DNA of 64,000 nucleotides from NCBI GenBank assembly GCA_037974665.1, contig CM075767.1, positions 87,818,644 to 87,882,643 on the forward strand, given 5' to 3'. Source of the stretch: Ehretia macrophylla. Taxonomy: Eukaryota > Streptophyta > Magnoliopsida > Boraginales > Ehretiaceae. Shown in pieces: positions 24,306 to 34,886 of this stretch; within the stretch, counting starts at the first letter, position 1; each line of letters starts with the position of its first letter. The position numbers and the translations under genes are program-made. The notes under the pieces were generated by a model. The model searched no databases and had not been told where the DNA came from. It was given only the letters and a program-made list of their open reading frames with translations.

Positions 24306-24864
24306 CTTTTCAATTTTTTTTGCTCCGGTTAGGGTTGCCAAAGATACTTTATCCACCACATTTCTATTACCGAATCCCACGGCACCTTGGGCAAGACAAC
24401 TTCGCTTCTAGTGGAGGCTGGGCCAGCAACCCGAGGGCGTAGGCCTTGTAACCAGGTTTCCGTCGCTCCGGTGCCCATAACTTTTGATCCGTAAGGAGTT
24501 ACGCGGCACACAACATACCGTTCCAAAGCTCTCCGAGAGCACTACGACAGGGGCAGCCAGCTTCCTCACTTTGCTAGTTTTTGGAGCCCAAAATTGAACG
24601 TTTTCATCAATTTCGGGGCTCTTTTCTTCGTTTGCTCTATTTTTCCGTCCCGGATCGTACGTCGTGAGCTGTTAAAAGGACGACAACCTTACTCGCGGGA
24701 CATTAGAGGGCCCTACAACTCGTCGATATCACGTCTTGCGAGGATGCTGCGTTGTTGTAGCAGATGGGTTGTCGTTAAGCCCATTGGGCCTTTTGAATGG
24801 GCCATCTCTCTAGGCTGGGACTGTGAACCGTTAATACATAATGGAATTGTGACCTCAACATGAC

Positions 24865-24984
24865 GTGTGCGACCATACCAGAACTAATTCACCCGATCCC
24901 ATCAGAACTCTAAAGTTAAGCGTACTTGGGCGAGAGTAGTACTAGGATGGGTGACCCCCTGGGAAGTCCTCGTGTTGCACCCTC
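24865..24984 (+). rRNA. 5S rRNA gene
   Basis: Full length, starting GTGTGCGACC. Changes include AGAACTAATTCACCCG and GTACTTGG in the A box. Box C and the 3' stem half are intact. The upstream box reads AATACATAATGG. Confidence 0.94.
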
Positions 24985-25540
24985 CTTTTCAAATTTTTTT
25001 GCTCCGGTTAGTGTTGCCAAGATACTTTATCCACCAAATTTCTATTATCAAATCCCACGGCACCTTGGGCAAGACAACTGCGCTTCTAGTAGAGGCTGGG
25101 CCCGCAAACCGAGGGCGTAAGGCTTGTGACCAGGTCTCCGTCGCTCCGGTGACAATAACTTTTGATCCGTAATGAGTTACGCGGCGCACAACATACCGTT
25201 GCAAATCTCTTCGAGAGCTCTATGACGGAGGCAGCTAGCTTGCTCGCTCTGCCCTTTTTGTTGCTCAAAATTGACGTTTTCATCAGTTTCGGGCCACTTT
25301 TCTTCTTTTGCTCTATTTTTCCGTCTCGGATCGTACGTCGTGAGCTGTTAAAAGGACGACAACCCTACTCGAGGGACATTAGAGGGCCCGAAAATGCATC
25401 GATATCACGTCTTGTGAGGATGCCGTGTTGTTGAAGCGGATGGGTTGTCGTTAAGCCCATTGGGCCTTTTGAATGGGCCATCTCTCAAAGATGGGACTGT
25501 GTACTGTTAACACATAAAGGAATTGTGCCCTCAACATGAC

Positions 25541-25660
25541 CGGTGCGATCATACCTGCACTAATGCACCGGATCCCATCAGAACTCCGAAGTTAAGCGTG
25601 TTTTGGTGAGAGTAGTACAAGGATGGGTAACCCCCTAGGAAGTCCTCGTGTTGCACCCCC
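25541..25660 (+). rRNA. 5S rRNA gene, altered promoter
   Basis: Full length. The A box/intermediate region reads GTGTTTTGGTGAGAG and box C reads ACAAGGATGGGTAACC, so all three internal elements are changed. It is probably silent. Confidence 0.93.
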
Positions 25661-26217
25661 TTTTTCAATTTATTTTGCTCCGGTTAGGGTTGCCAAGATA
25701 CTTTATCCACCACATTTCTATTATCGAATCCCACGGCACCTTGGGCAAGACTACTTCGCTTCACGTGGAAGCTGGGCCAGAAGACCGAGGGCGTAGGGCT
25801 TGTGACCAGGTCTCCGTCGCTCCGGTGCCCATAACGTTTGATCCGTAAGGAGTTACGCGGCGCACAACATACCGTTGCAAAGCACTCCGAGAGATCTTCG
25901 ACGGGGGTAGCTATCTTGCTTGATGTGCCCTTTTTGGAGCCCAAAATTGAACGTTTTCATCAGTTTCGGGCCACTTTTCTTCTTTTGCTCTATTTTTTCG
26001 TCCCGGATCAAACATCGTGAGCTATTAAAAGGACGACAGTGTTACTCGCGGCACATTAGAGGGACCTACAACACGTCGATATAACGTCTTGCAAGGATGC
26101 TACGTTGTTGAAGCAGATGGGTTGTCATTAAGCCTATTGGGCCTTTTGAATGGGCCATCTCTCTGGGCTGGGACTGTGAACCGTTAACAGATAAAGGAAT
26201 TATGCCCTCAACATGAC

Positions 26218-26337
26218 GGGTGCAATCATACCAGCACTAATGCACCGGATCCCATCAGAACTCCGAAGTTAAGGGTGCTTGGGCAAGAGTAGTACTAGGA
26301 TGGGTGACCCCTTGGGAAGTCCTCGTGTTGCACCCCC
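26218..26337 (+). rRNA. 5S rRNA gene
   Basis: Full length. It has GCAATC near the start, AAGGGTGC in the A box and GGGCAAGAG in the intermediate element (a CpG change). Box C is intact. Confidence 0.95.
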
Positions 26338-26894
26338 TTTTTCAATTTTTTTTCTTCCCGTTAGGGTTGCCCAGATACTTTATCAACCACATTTCTATTA
26401 TCGAATCCCACGGCACCTTGGGCAAGACTACTTCGCTTCACGTGGAGGCTGGGCCAGCAAACCGAGGGCGTAGGGCTTATGACCAGGTCTCCGTCGCTCC
26501 GGTGCCCATAACTTTTGATCTGTAAGGAGTCACGCGACGCACAACACACCGTTGCAAAGCTCTCTGTGAGCTCTACGACGGGGGCAACTATCCTACTCGC
26601 TGGGCCATTTTTGGAACCTAAAATCGAAAGTTTTCATCAGTTTTGGGCCACTTTTCTTCTTTTACTATGTTTTTTCGTCCCGGATCGTATGTCATGAGCT
26701 GTTAAAAGGACGACAACCTTACTCGCAGGACATTAGAGGGTCCTACAAAGCATCGATATCACGTCTTACGAGTATGCTGCGTTGTTGAAGGGGATGGGTT
26801 GTTGTTAAGCCCATTGGGCCTTTTGAATCGGCAATCTCTTTAAGCTGCGACTGTGTACTGTTAACACATAAAAGAATTGTGCCCTCAACATGAC

Positions 26895-27014
26895 GGGTGC
26901 GATCATACCAGCACTAAGGCACCGGATCCCATCAGAACTCCGAAGTTAAGCGTGCTTGGGCGAGAATAGTACTAGGATCGGTGACCCCCTGGGAAGTCCT
27001 CGTGTTGCACCCTC
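26895..27014 (+). rRNA. 5S rRNA gene
   Basis: Full length. It has AAGGCACC instead of AATGCACC, GAGAATAG, and GGATCGGTGACC in box C. The A box is intact. Confidence 0.95.
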
Positions 27015-27571
27015 CTTTTCAATTTTTTTTGCTCCGGTTAGGGTTGCCAAGATACTTTCTCCACCACATTTCTATTATCGAATCCCACGGAACCTTGGGC
27101 AAGACAACATCGCTTCTAGTGGAGGCTCGGCCAGCAAACCGAGGGCGTAAGGCTTGTAACCAGGTCTCCGTCGCTCCGGTGCCCATAACTTTTGATCCGT
27201 AAGCAGTTACGCGGCGCACAACATACCGTTGCAAAACTCACCGAGAGCTCTACGACGGGGGCAGCCAGCTAGCTCGCTATGCCCTTTTTGAAGCCCAAAA
27301 TCGAACGTTTTCATCAGTTTCGGGCCACTTTTCTACTTTTGCTCAGTTTTTCCATCTCGGATCGTACGTCGTGAGCAGTTAAAAGATCGACAACCTTTCT
27401 CGCAGGACATTAGAGGGCCCTACAATGCGTCGATATCACGTCTTGCGAGGATACTGTATTGTTCAAGCGGATAGGTTGTCGTTAAGCCCATTGGGCCTTC
27501 TGAATGGGCCATTTCTCTAGGTTGGGACTGTGAACCGTTAACACATAAAGGAATTGTGCCCTCAACATGAC

Positions 27572-27691
27572 GGGTGCGATCATACCAGCACTAATGCACC
27601 GGATCCCATCAGAACTCTGAAGTTAAGCGTGCTTGGGCAAGAGTAGCACTAGGATGGGTGACCCCTTGGGAAGTCCTCGTGTTGCACCCTC
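27572..27691 (+). rRNA. 5S rRNA gene
   Basis: Full length with few changes: CTCTGAAG, GGGCAAGAGTAGCAC. The following spacer carries rare variants (GACTAGGTCTCC, GTGACAATAAC, CTCTCCCAGAGCTCTAAGAC, CCTTTATGTAGCCC) shared only with the unit starting at 32327. Confidence 0.95.
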
Positions 27692-28249
27692 ATTTTCAAT
27701 TTTTTTTGCTGCGGTAAGGGTTGCCAAGATACTTTATCCACCACATTTCTATTATCGAAACCCACGGCACCTTGGGCAAGACAACTTCGCTTCTAGTGGA
27801 GGCTGGGCCCGCATACCGAGGGCGTAGGGCTTCTGACTAGGTCTCCGTCGCTCCTGTGACAATAACTTTTGATCCGTAAGGAGTTACGCGGTGCACAGCA
27901 TACCATTGCAAAGCTCTCCCAGAGCTCTAAGACGGGGGCATCTAGCTTGCTCGCTATGCCCTTTATGTAGCCCAAAATCGTACGTTTTCATTAGTTTTGG
28001 GCCACTTTTCTTCTTTTGCTATATTTTTTCTATCCCGGATCGTACATCGTGAGCTGTTAAAAGGATGACAACCTTACTCGCGGGACATTAGAGGGCCCTA
28101 CAACGCGTCGATATCACGTCTTGTGAGGATGCTGTGTTGTTGAAGCGGATGGGTTGTCGTTAAGCCCATTGGGCCTTTTGAATGGGCCATCTCTTTAGGA
28201 TGGGACTGTGGACCGTTAACTCATAAAAGAATTGTGCCCTCAACATGAC

Positions 28250-28369
28250 GGGTGCGATCATACCAGCACTAAGGCATAGGATCCCATCATAACTCCGAAG
28301 TTAAGCGTGCTTGGGCGAGAGTAGTACTAGGATGGGTGACCCCCTAGGAATTCCTCGTGTTGCACCCCA
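28250..28369 (+). rRNA. 5S rRNA gene
   Basis: Full length with an intact internal control region. Changes lie outside it: AAGGCATAGG, CATCATAAC and CTAGGAATTCC. The upstream box reads AACTCATAAAAG. Confidence 0.95.
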
Positions 28370-28926
28370 TTTTTCAGTTTTTTTTGCTCCGGTTAGGGTT
28401 GCCAAGATACTTTATCTACCACATTTCTATTATCGAATTCCACGGCACCTTGGGCAAGACAAATTCACTTAACGTGGAGGTTGGGCCAGCAAACCGAGGG
28501 CGTAGGGCTTGTGACCAGGTCTCCGTCGCTTCGGTGCCCATAACTTTTGATCCGTAAGGAGTTACGCGGCGCACAGCATACCATTGCAAAGCTCTCCAAG
28601 AGGTCTACGACTGGTGCAGCTAGGTTGCTCGCTGTGCCCTTTTTGGAGCCAAAATCGAACGTTTTAATCAGTTTCAGGCCACTTTTCTTATTTTGCTATG
28701 TTTTTTCATCCCGAATCGCACGTCGTGAGCTGTTAAAAGGATGACAACCTTACTTGCGGGGACATTAGAGGGCCCTACAACGCATCGATATCACGTCTTG
28801 CGAGGATGTTGCGTTGTTGAAGCGGATGGGTTGTCGTTAAGCACATTGGGCCTTCTAAATGGGCCATCTCTCTAGGCTGGGACTGTGAACTGTTAACACA
28901 TAAAGGAATTTTGCCCTCAACATGAT

Positions 28927-29046
28927 GGATGCGATCATACCAGCACTAACGCACCGAATCCCATCAGAACTCCGAAATTAAGCGTGCTTGGGCGAGAGTA
29001 GTACTAGGATCGGTGACCCCCTGGGAAGTCGTTGTGTTGGACCCCA
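28927..29046 (+). rRNA. 5S rRNA gene
   Basis: Full length and starting GGATGCG, as in many other plants. It has AACGCACCGAATCCC, AAATTAAGCG in the A box, GGATCGGTGACC in box C and GTCGTTGTGTTGGACC at the 3' end, so the closing stem is weakened. Confidence 0.94.
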
Positions 29047-29605
29047 CTTTTCAATTTTTTTTTGCTCCGGTTAGGGTTGCAAAGATACTTTATCCACCAC
29101 ATTTCTATTATCGAATCCCACGGCACCTTGGGCAAGACAACTTCGCTTCGCGTCGAGGCTGGGCCAGGAAACCGGGGGCGAAGGGCTTGTTACCAGGTCT
29201 CCGTCGCTCTGTTGCCCATCACTTTTGATCCGTAAGGATTTACGCCGCGCACAACATACCGTTGCGAAGCTCTCCGAGAGCTCTATAACGGGGGTAGCCA
29301 GCTTGATCGTTTTGCCCATTTTTGGAGCCCAAAATCGAACATTTTCATCAGTTTCCAGCCACTTTTCTTCTTTTGCTATATTTTTCTATCTCAGATCGTA
29401 CGTCGTGAGCTGTTAAAAGGACGACAACCTTATTCACGGGAAATTAGAGGGCCCTACAATGCGTCGATATCACGTCTTTCGAGGATGCCGCGTTGTTGAA
29501 GCGGATGGGTTGTCGTTAAGCCCTTTGGGCCTTTTGAATGGGCCATCTCTCTAAGCTAGGACTGTGAACCGTTAACACAAAAAGGAATTGTGCCCTCAAC
29601 ATGAC

Positions 29606-29725
29606 GGGTGCGATCATAGCAGCACTAATGCACCGTTTCCCATTAGAACTCTGATGTTAAGCGTGCTTGGACGAGAGTAGTACTAGGATGGGTGACCCCC
29701 TGGGAAGTCCTCGTGTTGCACCCTC
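29606..29725 (+). rRNA. 5S rRNA gene
   Basis: Full length. Changes are ATAGCAGC, CACCGTTTCCCATTAG, CTCTGATGTTAAG in the A box and TTGGACGAG. Box C is intact. The next spacer holds a short duplication near 30066-30090. Confidence 0.94.
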
Positions 29726-30296
29726 CTTTTCAATTTTTTTTGCTCCGGTTAGGGTTGCCAAGATACTTTATCCACCACATTTCTATTATCGAATACCACG
29801 ACACCTTGGGCAAGACAACTTCGCTTCACGTGGAGGCTGGGCCTGCAAAGCGAGGGCGTAGGGCTTGTGACCAGGTCTCCGTCGCTCCGGTGCCCATAAC
29901 TTTTGATTGGTAGAGAGTTACGCGGCGCACAGCATACCATTGCAAAGCTCTCCGAGAGCTCTACTACGGGGGCATCTAGCTCGCTCGCTGTGCCCTTTTT
30001 GGAGCCCAAAATCGAACGTTTTCATCAGTTTCAGGCCACTTTTCCTCTTTTGCTCCATTTTTTCATCTCGAATCGTATGTCGAATCGTACGTCATGAGCT
30101 GTTAAAAGGACGACAACCTTATTCACGGGAAATTAGAGGGCCCTATAATGCGTCGATATCTCACCTTTTGCGAGGATGTTGCGTTGTTGAAGCAGATGGG
30201 TTGTCGTTAAGCCCATTGGGCCTTTTGAATGGGCCATCTCTCTAGGCTGGGACTGTGAACCGTTAACACATAAAGGAATTGTGTGCTTAACATGAC

Positions 30297-30416
30297 GGGT
30301 GCAATCTTACCAGCACTAATGTACCGGATCCCATCAGAACTCCAAATTTAAACATGCTTGGGCGAGAGTAGTACTAGGACGGGTGACCCCTTGCGAAGTC
30401 CTCGTGTTGCACCCCC
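30297..30416 (+). rRNA. 5S rRNA gene, altered promoter
   Basis: Full length but the A box reads AATTTAAACATGC, a strong departure, and box C begins AGGACGGG. GCAATCTTACC and ATGTACC occur near the start. It is probably a pseudogene. Confidence 0.93.
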
Positions 30417-30985
30417 CTTTTCAATTTTTTTTGCTCCGGTTAGGGTTGCCAAGATAGTTTATCCATCACATTTCTCTTATCGAATCCCACGACACCTTGG
30501 GCAAGACAACTTCGCTTCACGTGGAGGCTGGGCCCACAAACCGAGGGCGTAGGGCTTGTGACCAGGACTCCGTCGCTCCGGTGGCCAGAACTTTTGATCC
30601 GTAAGGAGTTATGCGGCGCACAGCATACCGTTGCAAAGCTCTCCGAGAGATATACGACGGGGGTAGCTAGCTTGCTTGCCATGCCCTTTTTAGAGCCCAA
30701 ATTCAAACGTTTTCATCAGTTTCAGTCCATTTTTCATCTTTTTCTCTATTTTTTCGTCCCGAATCGTACGTCAGATCGTACGTCATGAGCTGTTAAAAGG
30801 ACGACAACCTTACTCGCGGGACATTAGAGGGCCTTACAACGCGTCGATATCACGTCTTGCGAGGATGCTGCATTCTTGAATCGGATGGGTTGTCGTTTAG
30901 CCCATTGGGCCTTCTGAATGGGCCATATCTCTCGGCTGGGACTGTGAACCGTTAACACATAAAGGAATTGTGCCCTCAACATGAT

Positions 30986-31105
30986 GGGTGCAATCATACC
31001 AGCACTAATGCACCGGATCCCATCACAACACTGAAGTTAATCGTGCTTGGGCAAGAATAGTGCTAGGATGGGTGATGCCTTGGGAAGTCCTAGTGTTACA
31101 CCCCC
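30986..31105 (+). rRNA. 5S rRNA gene, altered promoter
   Basis: Full length. It has CACAACACTG, TTAATCGTGC in the A box, GGGCAAGAATAGTGC in the intermediate element, GGTGATGCC in box C and TAGTGTTACACC at the 3' end. It is one of the most diverged copies and likely silent. Confidence 0.92.
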
Positions 31106-31647
31106 TTTTTCAATTTCTTTTGCTCCGGTTAGGGTGGCCAAGATACTTTATCCTCCACATTTCTATTATCGAATCCCACGGCACCTTGGGCAAGACAATT
31201 TTGCTTCATGTGGAGGCTGGACTAGCAAACCGAGGGCGTAGGGCTTGTGACCAGGTCTCCGTCTCTCCGATGCCCATAACTTTTGATCCGTTAGGAGTTA
31301 CGCGGCGCACAGCATAACGTTGTACAGTTTTCCAAGAGCTCTACGACAGGGGCAGCTAGTTTGCTCGCTTTGCTCTTTTTGGAGCCCAAAATCGAACGTT
31401 TTCATCAGTTTCGAGCCACTTTTCTTCTATTGCTATGTTTTTCCATCCCGGATCGTAAAAGGATGACAACCTTACTTGCGGGACATTAGAGGGCCCCACT
31501 ATGCGTCGATATCATGTCTTGCGAGGATGCTACGTTGTTGAAGCGGATGGGTTGTCGTTAAGCCCATTGGGCCTTCTGAATGGGCCATCTATCTACGCTG
31601 GGACAGTGAACCGTTAATACATAAAGGAATTGTCCCCTCAACATGAC

Positions 31648-31769
31648 GGGTGCGATCATACCAGTACTAATGCACCGGATCCCACCACAACTCTGAAGTT
31701 AAGCGTGCTTGGGCGAGAGTAGTACTTGGATGGGTGTGACCCCCTGGGAAGTCCTCGTGTTGCACACCC
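31648..31769 (+). rRNA. 5S rRNA gene, 122 nt
   Basis: Two extra bases in box C (GGGTGTGACCCC) and TACTTGG for TACTAGG. CCCACCACAAC occurs in the first half. The A box is intact. Confidence 0.94.
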
Positions 31770-32326
31770 CTTTTCAATTTTTTTTGCTCCGATTAGGGTT
31801 TCCAAGATACTTTATCCACCACATTTCTCTTATTGTATCCTACGGCACCTTGGGCAAGACAATTTCGCTTCACGTGGTGGCTGGGCCAGCAACCAGAGGG
31901 CATAGGGCTTATGACCAGGTCTCCGTTGCTCCGGTGCCCATAACTTTTGATCCGTAGGGAGTTACGCGGCGCACAAAATACCGTTGCAAAGCTCTCCGAT
32001 AGCTCTACGACGAGGGCAGCAAGCTTGCTCGCTGTGCCCTTTTTGGATCCAAAAATCAAACATTTTCATCAGTTTCGGGTCACTTTTCTTCTTTTGCTAT
32101 GTTTTTCAGTCCCGGATCGTACGTCGTGAGCTGTTAAAAGGACGACAACCTTATTCGCGGGACATTAGAGGGTTCTACAATGCGTCGATATCACGTCTTG
32201 CGAGGATGCTGCGTTGTTGAAGAGGATGGGTTGTCGTTAAGTCCATTGGGCCTTCTAAATGGGTCATCTCTCAAGGCTGGCACTGTGAACCGTTAACACA
32301 TAAAGGAATTATGCCCTCAACATGAC

Positions 32327-32446
32327 GGGTGCAATCATACCAGCACTAATGCACCGGATCCCATCAGAAATCCAAAATTAAGCGTGCTTGGGCGAGAGTA
32401 GTACTAGGATGGGTGACTCCCTGGGAAGTCCTCGTGATGTACACAC
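32327..32446 (+). rRNA. 5S rRNA gene
   Basis: Full length. It has GCAATC, GAAATCCAAAATTAAG leading into the A box, GTGACTCCC and a degraded 3' end (GTGATGTACACAC), so the terminal stem is poor. Its spacer is nearly a sister of that starting at 27572. Confidence 0.94.
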
Positions 32447-33003
32447 CTTTTCAATTTTTTTTGCTCCAGTTAGGGTTGCCATGATACTTTATCCACCACA
32501 TTTCTATTATCGAATCCCACGGCACCTTGGGCAAGACAACTTCGCTTCTAGTGGCGGGTGGGCCCGCAGACCGAGGGCATAGGGCTTCTGACTAGGTCTC
32601 CGTCGCTCCGGTGACAATAACTTTTGATCCGTAAGGAGTTACGCGGTGCACAGCATACCGTTGCAAAGCTCTCCCAGAGCTCTAAGACGGGGGCAGCTAG
32701 CTTGCTCACTGTGCCCTTTATGTAGCCCAAAATCGTACGTTTTCATCAGTTTCGAGCCACTTTTCTTCTTTTGCTCTAATTTTTCCTCCTGGGTCGTTCG
32801 TCATGAGCCATGGAAAGGATGACACCTAACTCGCGGGACATTAGAAGGGCCCTACAACACGTCGATATAACGTCTTGCGAGGATGCCACGTTGTTGAAGT
32901 AGATGGGTTGTCGTTAAGCCCATTGGTCCTTTTCAATAGGCCATCTCTCTAGGCTGGGACTGTGAACCGTTAACACATAAAGGAATTGTGCCCTCAACAT
33001 GAT

Positions 33004-33122
33004 GGGTGTGATCATACCAGCACTAATGCACCAGATCCCATCAGAACTCCGAACTTAGGCGTGCTTGGACGAGAGTAGTACTAGCATGGGTGACCCCCTG
33101 GGAAGTCCTCGTGATACACCCC
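33004..33122 (+). rRNA. 5S rRNA gene
   Basis: About 119 nt. The start reads GGGTGTGATC, the A box CTTAGGCGTGC (one base short), then TTGGACGAG and ACTAGCATGGG. The 3' end GTGATACACC is altered. It is probably weak or silent. Confidence 0.93.
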
Positions 33123-33681
33123 CCTTTCCAATTTTTTTTGCTCCGATTAGGATTGCCAAGATACTTTATCCACCACATTTCAATTAGCGAATCCCACGGC
33201 ACCTTGGGCAAGACAACTTCGCTTCACGTGGAGGCGGGGCCAGCAAACCGAGGGTGCAGGGCTTGTGAACAAGTCTCCATCACTCCGGTGCCCATAACAT
33301 TTGATCCGTATTGTGTTATGCAGTGCACAACATACGGTTGCAAAGCTCTCTGAGAGCTCTACGACGAGGGCAGCCAGCTTGCTCGTTGTGCCCATTTTTG
33401 GAGCCCAAAATCGAATGTTTTCATCAGTTTCGGGCCACTTTTCTATTTTTTCTCTATTTTTCCGTCCCAGATCGTACGTCGTGAGCTGTTAAAAGGACGA
33501 CAACCTTACTCGCGGGACATTAGAGGGCCCTACAACGTGTCGATATCACGTCTTGTGAGGATGCTGCGTTGTTGAAGCGGATGGGTTGTTGTTGAGCTAA
33601 TTGGGCCTTTTGAATGTTCTATCTCTCTAGACTGGGACTGTGAACCGTTAACACATAAAGGAATTATGCCCTCAACATGAC

Positions 33682-33799
33682 GGGTGCGATCATACCAGCA
33701 CTAATGCACCGGATCCAAAGAACTCTGAAGTTAAGCGTGCTTGGGCGAGAGTAGTATTAGGATGGGTGACCCCCTGGGAAGTCCTCGTGTTGCACCCCC
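33682..33799 (+). rRNA. 5S rRNA gene, slightly shortened
   Basis: About 118 nt: GGATCCAAAGAACTC lacks part of the usual CCCATCAG segment outside the internal promoter. The A box is intact. GTAGTATTAGG is the only other control-region change. Confidence 0.94.
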
Positions 33800-34359
33800 C
33801 CATTTTCAATTTTTTTTGCTCTGGTTATGGTTGCCAAGATACTTTATCCACCACATTTCTATTATTGAATCCCACGGCAACTTGGGCAGGGCAACTTCGC
33901 TTCACGTGGAGGTTGGGCCAGCAAATCGAGGGCGTAGGGCTTGTGACCAGGTCTCCATCGCTCTGTTGCCTATAACTTTTGACCCGTAAGTTGTTACGTG
34001 GCGCACATCATACAGTTGCAAAGCTCTCCGAGAGTTCTACGACGGAGGCAGCCAGCTTGCTCGCTGTGCTCGTTTTTGGAGCCCAAAATCGAACGTTTTC
34101 ATCAGTTTTGGGACACTTTTCTTCTCTAGCTCTGTTTTTCCGTCCCAAATCATACGCCATGAGCTGTTGAAAGGACGACAACCTTACTCGCGAAACATTA
34201 GAGGGCCCTACAACGCATAGATATCACGTCGTGCGAGGATGCTGCGTTGTTGAAGTGGATGGGTTGTCGTTAAGCCCATTGGGCCTTTTGAATGGGCCAT
34301 CTCTCTAGGCTGGGACTGTGAACCGTTAACAAATAAAGGAATTGTGACCTCAACATGAC

Positions 34360-34479
34360 GGGTGCGATCATACCAGCACTAATGCACTGGATCCCATCAG
34401 AACTTTAAAGTTAACCGTGCTTGGGCGAGAGTAGTACTAGGATGGGAGACCCCATGGGAAGTCCTCGTGTTGCACCCCC
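34360..34479 (+). rRNA. 5S rRNA gene
   Basis: Full length. It has CACTGG, CTTTAAAG, TTAACCGTGC in the A box, and GGGAGACCCCATGGG in box C. The upstream box is AACAAATAAAGG. It is the last gene before element CE. Confidence 0.94.
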
Positions 34480-34699
34480 CTTTTCAATTTTTTTTGCTCC
34501 AGTTTGGGTTGCCAAGATACTTTATCCACTATATTTTTATTATCGAATCCCACGGCACCTTGGGCAAGACAACTTCGCTTCACGTGGAGGCTGGGCTCGC
34601 AAACCGACGGCGTAGGGCTTGTGACCAGGTCTCCGTCGCTCCGGTGCCCATAACTTTTGATCCGTAAGGAGTTACGCGGTGCACAGCATACCGTTGCAA

Positions 34700-34714
34700 A
34701 GCTCTCCGAGAGCT
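34700..34714. repeat. Conserved short palindrome in 5S spacer (representative)
   Basis: AGCTCTCCGAGAGCT is a 7-bp inverted repeat with a one-base centre, in the middle of the spacer. Most units keep it or a one-base variant at the same offset (about 340 from the gene start). Its role is unknown. It could be a protein-binding dyad or a by-product of conserved ancestry. Confidence 0.7.
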
Positions 34715-34881
34715 CAATGACGGGGAGTGCTAGGTTGCTTGCTGTGCCCTTTTTGGAGCCCAAAATCGAACGTTTTCATCAGTTTCGGGCCACTTTTTTT
34801 TCTTTTGCTATGTTTTTCCATCACGGATCGTATGTCGTGAGCTGTTAAAAGGACAACCTTGCTCGCGGGACATTAGAGGGC

Positions 34882-34886
34882 CCTGC
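34882..34886. other. Target-site duplication, left copy (element CE)
   Basis: CCTGC just left of the CE LTR pairs with CCTAC at 55143-55147 just right of the other LTR. Uninterrupted 5S spacers read GGGCCCTACAACG here. Unit-length arithmetic across the insertion fits a single 5-bp duplication. Confidence 0.85.

Larger units (their letters stand above)
21133..34886 (+). repeat. 5S rDNA array, block 2 (20 genes)
   Basis: Twenty 5S genes lie between 21480 and 34479, with start-to-start spacings mostly 676-679 bp. The exceptions are 691 and 689 (units starting 29606 and 30297, each with a duplicated CGTAYGTCRRATCGTACG-type stretch) and 662 (unit starting 30986). The block starts in mid spacer beside element B and ends in spacer at GGGCCCTGC beside element CE. 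Spacers hold no gene. Short frames recurring on both strands are by-products of repeat conservation. Confidence 0.96.

Noticed and set aside
29749-30009. 86-codon antisense frames (MGSKKGTAS-type) in several 5S spacers
   Set aside because: They recur with the repeat but carry frequent disruptions between units and overlap the + frames. There is no sign of selection on codons.
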